Made by a program: the position numbers and the translations under genes
Assembly (NCBI GenBank): GCA_030248295.1
Contig: JASANH010000882.1
Span: 310,001-374,000, forward strand
Length of the DNA: 64,000 bases
Reading direction: 5' to 3'
Origin: Mesodorylaimus sp. YZB2_4
Lineage: Eukaryota; Nematoda; Enoplea; Dorylaimida; Dorylaimidae
Shown: in pieces, positions 32,953 through 45,305 of the stretch
How the letters are laid out: each line of letters starts with the position of its first letter
Position numbering within the stretch: the stretch's first letter is position 1
Notes under the pieces: model-generated
Databases searched by the model: none
The model's input: the letters and a program-made list of their open reading frames with translations, nothing else
What the model was told of the DNA's origin: nothing

Positions 32953-33511
32953 TTTCGCTGATCGCTTGATTTCCTAAGGATATGATTTGAAACTGACAGT
33001 TATTTCCAGGCCTTCACCCGCAACTCAACGAGCTTGACGAAAAGCCAAAATAAAAACCGGATGTCACTCTTAAAAATATTTTGGGAATATCTAGTTACAA
33101 TGCAATCAATATACGGAGTTATACAAAGGAAGAAGGAAAAATGTGGGTGAATAAAAATTACTTCTAATAGCGAACGAACCGTTATGAAGAGAAATTAAAA
33201 CGCAAAATGGAAATAGAACCATAGCACGACAACGGAAAAGGCCAGCTGATCTTGCACGGCTAACAGAAATATACTGGTTGTGTGTGCGACCACTTATAGC
33301 AAAACTGATCTAGTCGAAGAAAGTTGTCTGCTAAAGGCGCAAATATCTCTGCACAGAGGGCAGAAGCACTGATACCTACTGTACGTAAATCCCGACCCGA
33401 CGCGTACGATTGTAACCTTTCGACTTTTACTTTGGCTTTGTCTGTCACTTGAAAGTTGTCAGGACGAGCTGTATCGATTTCTCTGGTACTCAACGCATCA
33501 TTTTTTCGGCA
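32953..33511. promoter_or_regulatory. Shared divergent promoter region of klhdc3 and the dsRBD-GLD-2 gene
   Basis: The two start codons face away from each other with 559 bp between them and no other gene. No TATA box is evident at either side. Both 5' UTRs and both promoters must lie here unless upstream non-coding exons exist. Co-regulation is inference. Confidence 0.5.
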
Positions 33512-36500
33512 ATGGACTCGGACGAGGCGGAGAAAAACGGCGATGTGAAGAATTTCCTCTACGCCTGGTGCGGTAAACGTTCAATTGGGGCATGTCCAGT
33601 TTATAATCGAGTGAGCGAGGATGATGCAGCTCGGAATATGCGATATCAGGTAAGATAGCTCGTTATTTTGGTCACGTAGAGACCGAAGGTTATTTAGGTA
33701 TAGCGTGCGTGATTGAAACACTAGTTGCTGCGTACTGTATGAAGTTATCTTTACGGCAGGTCTGGTAACGTCCATGCAGTACCGCACCTCGAAGTTTAGC
33801 TCATCAGTCGTGAAAGACTGTCCAAGTGTTTTCAGTCTACATTAAAACGGTAGAGCGCACTGAAGTCATGTGATTCATAATGCATGCGAGATAAAACAAC
33901 TTCACACTGGAGCCTGTATCAAGCGTGCCTGAAAACTCACGGTTAGGTCTGAAATTGAATGGATCACAGCATCGGGGTGCCACCTTGGTGGTGCAGTGGT
34001 GAAAGGCGTGTGTCACAGTTTGCTTTGGGGCGCTGGAAACCAGTCGACCTTGAGTTTCTCTGGCTATCTGAGAACTTGGTGAAATTCTCTCTGCACCTTG
34101 CACGCCTGGTGGTGTGGGTCTCACCCTTCATCCCTCCCGGAGAGGCCTTGTGGGGCGGGGCTCTCGAATCCGGGTCTCCTCACGGGGCACAGGCTGGGTA
34201 TGACCGCCGACATCGTGGGGTAGCGACTAACACGCACCTTGCCCAGCATGCGCATCTCATGTAGACCCTAGTCGATGGCAAGATGGGGTCAACTAACAAG
34301 CCCCCCTGGCCCGCGGGTAAAGGGCCAAAAATCGACCCTTCCCTGGACTGAGCAGGATGGGTAAAAAAACAGCACTGGGGGTCTGAAGAACCGCAGCGGC
34401 TTTCTCTCTCTCTCTACATTGTGACCATGGTGGTCAGGTGGTGGTCCTGAATTTCACTGCGAAAGAGAGGAGATTTTGTCGTCCTCAAGAGACTGTGTGA
34501 CTTCAAGTATTAATCTCCCACCGCTTATTATAATCTTGCGTTTGCAGTGGCTTTGGTTCCTTGTTGGAGGTGTCCGATTGGATTTCAATCTGGGTAGCCT
34601 ATAAAGGCACCAGGCGAAATAGCTTACGATTAGAGAGATATGGCGCGCACGTTCAATCAGGCCATTGTGAGCGTTCGATGCGCCTTGTAGCGTGACAGTG
34701 GGCACACTTAGCGCTGATGATTGGAGGGTTGGTTCTCTCAGTTAGAGAATGAGGGGGCGCAGTTTTTCCAATGGTCAGATTAATGTACCAGCGTTCTGCT
34801 ATGGTTTTTGGCCCTATGCCTGGCGTTGGTCGAGGCGCTCCATTTGCTGCTTCAGCCATCTTTCTAGCTTGCTTCGAAAGTATTCAGCTTAGACCTTTGC
34901 GTCCCACGGACTTGAGTCTGTCACCGCCTAGGTGTGCTACTCAGTTGTACAGTATGTTCCATGTTTCTCGCAGGTCGTAGTTGGTGATCCTCCATTCGCT
35001 GGGCTTGTTGGCACTGGAACTGGGCCAAATGGGAAGATTGCACGAACGAAGGCGGCATTGGACTTGTGCCTGCGTCTGATTGAAGCTGGGTTTATGACGC
35101 AATATGAAGTATGTGATTGCTATAACCTGAGACGTCTGAATAGTTCTGTGCAATTTAGTTGAATTATCGAAAACCTGACTCGAAGCGGCGGATCGAAGAC
35201 AAGGATAGGAATGCTAATCACAGCAGCAATGGAAACGTTGACGTTGCGCTAATAAATTCATTACGATCGTCGTCATCTGCAACTGACTTGAGCAGCAAGA
35301 ACGCAGTCAAGTCTTCTGACCCTGGAGTAAGGTCTATTTATTCTATGTATCTGGAGCTAAAATTTATCGATTTTTCATTTAGTGGTTCTTAGACACCAAA
35401 CCCAATCCAACTCTTGCGGGTGAGATTCAGAAGGAACATCTGAGCAATGAGATCAAGATAAGCAAATGTCAGGATCATGTAGCTGACATTCAAAAAGAAC
35501 TCCATTCTTCAAGCTCCAATCGCTCGATAGCAAAACCCGAGTGTTCTGTCACAATTGATCTGGAGCCCCTGCCTAGTCTTCAGGTATGTAAAGCCATGCT
35601 GCATTAACCTGGCTTGACAAATGTCATATTTTAGTTGAACCCAAATATGGTTTTATCGGACCCTAAATCTAAAGCTGCGAAACGCAGTCATGAATGCATC
35701 GAGGGAGAGGAGCCTAATTTGCCTATCCAAAAGGTTCCCTCTAATACTGTTTCTGCCTGTGCGACAGGGGCCACAAATAAGGCAAAGAGAATACGCTTAT
35801 CACGACCCGATGATTCAGGGAATGGATCTGATGACGAAGTCCAAATAGCCAATCATCTGCCAAGTACATCAACGGTCCTGATAACATCTCCGATGTATCA
35901 GCAAGATAAATTGGAACGGCTTAGCATTAACATCTGGGACCATTATATGCGCAATAAGCAACCACCCGAAGTGTTCCAATGGAAGATGGGCGTAGTACAA
36001 ACGCTTCACAGTTGCTTAAATAGTGCATTGCGTTATCCATGCCAACTATTTCCAGTTGGGAGCACGGTCAATGGTTTGGGTAGTTACAATGCGGATATGG
36101 ATCTTTGTTTGATCGTTTTCTCTCGAGCTCGCCATCAAGAATTTATTAATGATGACAAGAAAGTGGCCAAACGTGTGCTATACGCTGCTCAACATTATTT
36201 GTCTCGTCTGCCATTCGTCAGTCGCAGTCAAATTATTCCTGCTACTGTGCCCATAGTTCGACTTCAGTATGAGGATCAGTTTTATTCAGTTGAGGTAGAC
36301 ATAAATTGTAATAACCTGCCTGGTATTCGGAACAGCCATCTTCTGCATTATTATTCTTTGGTCGATCGAAGATTCCCAGCTTTAGCATTGGTAATCAAAC
36401 ATTGGGCATTAGTGAGTGGGATCAATGACGCTCATCTTGGAACATTGAGCAGTTATGCATTGAATTTAATGGTCATTCATTATCTGCAGTATGGTTTGCT

Positions 36501-36933
36501 ACACATACATTCAAATGTGGAGCCAGTATTGCCGAATTTGCAAGCTTTGTTTCCTGATTTTTTCTCGCCAGACAATGACATACGCGACTTAAAATTGTAC
36601 GAAGAACTTCCATTGCCGCGGAAAGAATCGAAGAAAGGGGAAGAATTGAATTTAGGTGAATTATTGCTTGGATTCTTCAATTATTATACGAATTATTTCG
36701 ATTTCAAAGCAAACTTTATATCAGTTCGAGAAGCAAAGGCACTTAAGAGAAATAAGACGATACATCATTTAAAGAAGCTCATTTGGGTGGAAGAACCATT
36801 TGAAAAAACGAATGCGGCCAGGGCGGTTTGTCAGGAGAAGAATTACAAATTAATTTTGGAATCGTTTGATGAAGCTTGTAGGAATTTGACAAAGACATTG
36901 AGTCTGGAGTCGATCGGCGTGAGGTTAGGGTAG
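33512..36933 (+). CDS. gld-2: dsRNA-binding domain fused to GLD-2-type cytoplasmic poly(A) polymerase
   Basis: Five exons, all joined at phase 0 by GT-AG introns: 33512-33649, 34974-35108, 35159-35326, 35383-35583 and 35635-36933; 646 residues. Residues 1-91 resemble the first dsRBD of the DHX9/RNA helicase A family: GDVKNFLYAWCGKR, then a glycine-rich loop and NGKIARTKAALDLC where dsRBDs carry the RNA-contact lysines and final helix. Residues ~92-300 are a polar linker with basic runs (KRRIEDKDR, KAKRIRLSR). The nucleotidyltransferase core has VGSTVNGLGS (G356-S357), catalytic D368 and D370 in ADMDLCLIV, and D436 in VEVDINCNN. The PAP-associated part follows (GTLSSYALNLMVIHYLQ, NLGELLLGFFNYYT, ISVREAKA, VEEPFEKTNAARAV). 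GLD-2 enzymes extend short poly(A) tails of cytoplasmic mRNAs in germ line and early embryo but need RNA-binding partners, as known family members lack RNA-binding domains. The catalytic half could instead start at ATG 35647 if the first exons belong to another transcript. Confidence 0.87.
33650..34973. other. First intron of the dsRBD-GLD-2 gene (1.3 kb), with a SINE-like insertion
   Basis: It begins GTAAGATAGC and ends TTTCTCGCAG. A repeat at 33978-34330 occupies its centre. The short ORFs inside are unsupported. Confidence 0.6.
33978..34330 (+). repeat. SINE-like repeat, copy in the dsRBD-GLD-2 intron
   Basis: GGTGGTGCAGTGGTGAAAGG at the left resembles an A box region. The whole ~340 bp, including GCACGCCTGGTGG, TCTCGAATCCGGGTC and TAGTCGATGGCAAGATGG, matches the reverse complement of 47585-47930. 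A partial relative lies at 25240-25395. Confidence 0.65.
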
Positions 36934-38293
36934 AAAATTCAGGAAATTGAAGACGCAGTCGATGGAATGTTAGGCACACTAGATGTGCGATATCATATGT
37001 GGATGGTGTGCACAGAAAAACTGATGAAATTATTGAATTATGTGAACGTTTAATGCTGGAGTAGATGGCTAGTTGGCGTATGTCATTTCTAATTCCGTTT
37101 TCCTAGTGTCGATGAAGTTTGCAACTATAAAGTACTGTTGACCATGGGGCTTGCCGCTATAGATAATACCTGCTGTATTTCTGGCTGTGTTGATCGCGGT
37201 GAATGATCTACTATCCACTTGGTGCTTTCATCCACATTTCTTTTTGGCAAGACTGATTGTGGGAGCTGAAAATCTTGCAACATTTACAGCCAAGAAAATT
37301 TAGCTTGCTGCGTCTGTAGCAAGATTGTCTGCACACACGGTCTTCTCACGTCAGAGAAAACGTGCAATGTGAGTGCCTTCGCCAATTTTCGACATTTCTT
37401 GTCGATTCGCGAAAACAATAAGTCTTGCAAGCGCTTTTTTGAGTAGCCCATTCGAAAGAGCATCCTGTTTTGATCGGGAAACCACCTCTGATTTCGCTTT
37501 TCACTGCATCAGTCGGCTACAATGGCCATCTGAGTAAAGGGTACTGTAGTTCAATTTTCGTGCAAAAATTCCTGATGGGGAACTGACATTCTATCATCCA
37601 CACCAGCGGACCTCTGCAAGACTATAACTTGCTTAGCGTTCTATCCTTCCTATTTTAAGTGGAGAATCGAATGAGACTACCTAAAATGTGCCACCTCCTT
37701 TAGTTTTTGTCCAAAAAATCGAGTTTTCTGCGATTTTTGTCTTTCTTTCATACTCGACCTCATTTCACTCTTATATTTTTATATTTAGAAAAATAGTACT
37801 CTCTTAATTTTTTGTGTTGCTCTCCCATGTTTTCTCTACATCCGTGTAAATTTTTATCGAATTCTATTGGGCGGTTTTTGAGACATTGGCACAGAAATAA
37901 AAAAAGTGAAATCCTAGAAAAATTCAATTTTTTTCGCTTTTCAGGTTGTCGTGGCTAGATAAGCGGTGACGTATTTCATATGTATGATTAAAAAACATTA
38001 CAGAAGCATTTCACGCACTTTTTTATACGTACACGTTTATCATCAGGAACATTTTACTGGTCTATCGCGAGGAAGGGCTGACTATGCAGAAACAATGGCT
38101 TGCACCAGTGTTTGTGTGGCATGCTGCACCTAGCTTGCCTTCTTATTTCATACTGGGAAATTCGCTTCGTCAAACTCTCTTCTTCATGTTGCCTGCAAGG
38201 CTTCATGTTGCCTGATGAGTCTACAAATTTTTGTTTCTAAGGAGTGTACTAACAATTAGAAACTTCCTCGATGAAGGCCTTGTCACTTGCTTG

Positions 38294-38350
38294 CCACTCG
38301 AAACTGGAGAGCACTACTTGCTGCAGTGCTCTCATGTCAGTTTCGAGTGG
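38294..38350 (+). ncRNA. Candidate pre-miRNA-like hairpin
   Basis: CCACTCGAAACTG pairs perfectly with CAGTTTCGAGTGG, followed by GAGAGCACT pairing with AGTGCTCTC. A 4 nt bulge and a 9 nt loop complete a 57 nt hairpin with 22 paired bases per side. Size and bulge are like a miRNA precursor, but a small inverted-repeat relic would look the same. Either strand could be transcribed. Confidence 0.35.
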
Positions 38351-41300
38351 TCGGAGTCGATTTGGTGAGTCATCCCAATTCTGCCTGCAGTATAGAAAAC
38401 TCTGGTTCGAGAACCAAAGGAATCTCTTGGTGATATAGCAGGTAAGATGTCACATCGTTTTTGCTGCCAAAATTGGCACATGGGGGAATAAGATTGCAGC
38501 AATTTTACTCAGCATGTGGTGTATGCACCTACACAACTTTGCCTCTTCCGACGAGCATCAAAATTTTATATGCTCTTAATACAGTAAGCGGCTTTTAAAT
38601 TGCTGTATGAAATCGGATTTGCAGCCTGCTCAAGTAGTGGGATATGTTGACGAAGTCTATGACATTCCACATAATCGACGGCTGATGCAATTAGTTTTTG
38701 AAAGCATTGCTTTTCATGGGCTTCGCAAATGTCGAGGTTGCTGTCACGGTCATCAAAATACCCATAAATGATTCTAATAAGTTCAGACTAGTCAAATGTT
38801 TCCCCAGTAGAGAGTGATACCAATTTAGACGTAGCAACTACTCGTGATGCTTGGACAGCCTTTAAAGGTTTTGTAAATTTGCATGGATAGATGTGCAAGA
38901 GATACATATGTTAAGCACTCACCACATAGTTCAGTCATCATCTTTGAACCAACTCATTTGGGATATTCTCGTTCATACAACATGTCTTGTCCAAATTTTT
39001 GTCTCAACTCAGGGATGCTGCAAATGGATGTAAGTACCTGTTTCATGAAATATAAGGAAGGAATTTTTGTTTTATCAGACACAAAAACGCGCCCCCACCC
39101 CCCACAAAAAACCACCCCCCCCCCCCCCCCCCCCCCCCCCCCACATCGATTCTAGAGTCTACTTCATCTAGACAAAAAGCGGGTGAGGCAGAGATACTAC
39201 TTGCTGAAGAGTCGCAACAACTTTGATGTTTAGCAAATTGCGAATGCGACCGACCCGTGCTTGCGTGGCGGTACTGTATGCATTTCAGACAGAAGGTACA
39301 ACGAGCACAACCTCTTAAGTTGACGTTTCACCAGTCTGTGATCATAAAATCTGATCTAGTATTTATGCAGAAATAGGGCTGATGGGAATGATGGGTTTTC
39401 GATTGATGCTCTTACGTGCAAGCGAATAGCAAAATTCTAAATTAAAAGTCGCGGAAATTATTCCGCACTTGGCATACTTTTCGCTCACCTTCAAAAAACC
39501 GCTGTTTTTCGTACATATTCTCAATGATCAGCGCTCTGAACTTGGAAGAAAAGGACTCAATCGAGAGATTGCTTACTGCAGTTCCGTCAGAAGTTTTGTT
39601 TCAGAAACTACTACAGCGACTACCCACTGAAACAAACCTCTCAAGGCGAAAACCGGAAAGCTAGATAGGGTCTTGTTCGGCAAGGGTCAGAGGTCTAATC
39701 TTGTACCAAAAAATTAATTGGAAAGACAACAAAAATGACGATTTGCTTTACTGATCGAAAATGCATCACATGGTTATAAGATGCTCCTGGCGGACACAGA
39801 ATTTGCAGTAGATCACTTGCCAGGTCCACCAGGATCATTGGCTCGCGCTCTGAAAAGAAGGTAACTGGCCATCATACGCCCAGAATAATCTCTGTTCATG
39901 CCGAAATCGATTGGCATTTGGCGCCTGGAAAGAAAGTAGGACTAAGGGGTGAAATTCTGTCTTATTGTATCCTTTGCATGCAAAGTTGTGAATTGCCCTT
40001 TACCATCCGAATTCATGCTTTCAAAATTTTCATGCGCAGGTACAATTGCGCTGTGTTATGAAATGTATTAAATCTTTTACACTAGTAAACCCGTCGAGTG
40101 AACCCCCCCCCCCCCCCGCATCGTAGCCCCCGAAACTGATCGCCAGACACTGTATCAAGGACGCTGATGTGAAAGACGAGGATCATAGATGCGGTAGTCA
40201 TCGGTCATGGACTTTATGTGGTTGCAGCCACAAAAAAAGTACAACATACCTTAACACACGTCAGGCAGGAATCAGAGCCCACAAGCCACGCAGGTGCAAA
40301 TTTACAGCACATTTGCACGCACACATCAAAATATTGAAGCCTGTGCGACCAACTGAATATACAGGACTAGGCTAGGCATAAATTCAGCCTAACTTTGTAG
40401 CAAAGGTTGTGTGGTTGCACAAGTTGGTGTATGGCGTGTCATGTGTGCTGATGAATTTAGATCTTGTACTGCAGTCAAAATGCTCAAGATCACTTGATGC
40501 TGTGGCCTTACGATTAGGAAGGAAGCACTTGATCTATGCCTAAGGTGTACACTAATAAGCTAGCTACTTTAAAGTACTGGGATAGGGTTATTACATGTGA
40601 CATACTTCATGATAGTGCCTCGATATGGTAACATAGAATCGTAAGGTGGATGGACATCGTAGACAAGGTAATACTGACCATTCCTGAAACAGTCTAGTTT
40701 TGACTGCAACATTGCGCACCAACCACTTTGCCACTTACGTTGACTGCAGGAAAGCTAAGATCAGAATCATCACGGAGGCGTAGCAAATTCTTTTCATAGC
40801 CATGATCCAGCTTGCACAAGCTACGAACCTTCAAGAGACACAATCGACAGCAACCACGCTGGCTCTGACCCTGACAAGAGACAACCGAGTGATGTTTAAA
40901 ATTTACGAGCTAAGGTCTTCCTAAAAACATTTCTTATTCGTGTCTGAAAACCCATTGATAGCTCTTTTCAAGGCAAGAGCAGTTGTAGTGAGAGGCGTTT
41001 TTTAAGCGTGATAACCCCATGAATCTTTGTCCAACTGGTGATTACAACCTGGCCGGTACACCAAACACGATTCCTGGACAGGGCGCACTGGTGGTGGGCG
41101 GAAAAAATGATGAGAAATGCTGGGAAGATCATCGTTTGAATAGTAATTTAAAAAGGCAAGGGCTAGCACCCCATCGTTCGAGCCGTCCGTCTGCTTCCCA
41201 CACAACATTTTTTTCTGCGGCGCGGGTGTCAGTCAATGCACAGACAGGTTTTTATATCGAATATCTGATGATGAGATGCATAGAATTTCAGAAATGAGTG

Positions 41301-41408
41301 CTGCCGTGATATCGTACGTGATAAATGACCTTCGAGTGATCCTGCTCATCTGCTTTGTATTTCATGTATGCAGGCTGCCTGAACTGAAAGATATACAGTA
41401 GGTATAAC

Positions 41409-41480
41409 CTGTTTTCTTTGGGAATATACACGCTCTCCACGTTGCCGCATAGGCCGCGTGCACATTCCCAAAGAAAACAG
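41409..41480. repeat. 72 bp inverted repeat upstream of AK2
   Basis: CTGTTTTCTTTGGGAAT at the left is the inverse of ATTCCCAAAGAAAACAG at the right, with an inner CACG...CGTG stem. It is a small hairpin, possibly a MITE solo fragment. Confidence 0.7.
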
Positions 41481-41993
41481 ATAGTACATGGACAGCTCTA
41501 TCCCTTTCGTGCTGTTATATTTTAGCGCACCTAAGCAATCCTTGATCTGAACATATTTTATGCATCCACTATATTATGCATATTATAAATGCATAATCTC
41601 TCACGTATTCTGTCTTTGTATGTGTAAAGTATAGTTTCGGGTAGCAGTTTCTAATGTCATGCGTGCGATTTTTGTTTTTTGTGTCGATCATAATCAAATA
41701 ACAATCAAGCTGTAATATGGGTGATAAAACCTGCCGAGGTCACTTTACACCGGCAACTTTTGATCGCTAAGGAACCAACCGTGAGATTTTATATTGAATT
41801 TCCCGCCATTTTAGAATCAGTGGCGTCGCTGTATCCTTGTGCGCCTCGTTGGCTTGAACTTTGGCAGGTTACTGTAGGGGGTACAGACTGCACGGCATGG
41901 TGATTTGGAGTTGGGTTTGTCTTCTTCTCTTTGCCTTTTCTTCTTTTTTCCTGTTCGTTCGTTGATTCGACCAATCCAAGCTGACTTTTCACG

Positions 41994-44542
<2,549 letters not shown>

Positions 44543-45305
44543 GAACCAAGTGGCCTGATTTAACTGCCAAATGGGGACCGTGAGAATGTTACTACATTCA
44601 TGGGAACGCTGGAGTTGATGGCAAGTGGAGTGATGGTAATTAAGCCATCTCAGTTGTTTTGGGTATCTTGCGCCTTGTAGAAAGTGGGGAAATTGGTAGT
44701 GAGTAGCCGTTTTTGAGTGTGCGTGATGGCGAGTATGGAAGTTCCTGCAGGGTTTAGATGAATTAACGCACTTTACACTACGCGTCACCACACCTTACCC
44801 ACAGTAAGGAAAGTAAGCAGTTTGTGTGCCGAGTGGATGAAATCTGGCGAGGAGTGACACGTCATGTTTGAGAGGGAAACTGGTCCAGGTGGTCCAATAT
44901 ACGCTTGTAGAGATTGTCTGGCGGTCGACTCTGCATTGAGCTCACAGCTGAAGCGATACCCGTCAAGGTGATGTTTCAGTCGGATCAAGTCGGGGGATGG
45001 GTTTCTCTGGGTAGGATGAGTTTGGGAACTCTCAACCAACTCGGCAGCATGAGAGAATATGTACTGCATGCACAGGCAACATGTTGCATGGTAAAGCAGC
45101 TGTAAATTCCCGCACTGACCTAGCCATAATGAATGTACCATTTCTATATACCATAAAAGGCAAAGCTATAAACTTGCCCGAAAACTGCGCATTCGTTTGT
45201 GCACACGTACACTGACTCATGGATGACAATATACAGGCGCGGATTATCCAATAAATATCAACGGATCCGACTGGGATAGAATGATATCACGCAGAAGAGA
45301 CTAGC
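44543..45305. other. Convergent intergenic region between AK2 and the synaptotagmin gene
   Basis: 3' UTRs of both genes. No other gene is supported. Confidence 0.45.

Larger units (their letters stand above)
36934..41993. other. Gene-poor 5 kb interval
   Basis: No exon chain is supported on either strand. It holds two clean hairpins (38294-38350 and 41409-41480), a partial foldback-family arm (about 39308-39345), a ~30-C tract (39115-39142) and another C-tract near 40103-40117. The AK2 promoter presumably lies in the last few hundred bases, which include a TTTCCCGCCATTTTA motif at 41800-41813. Confidence 0.5.
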
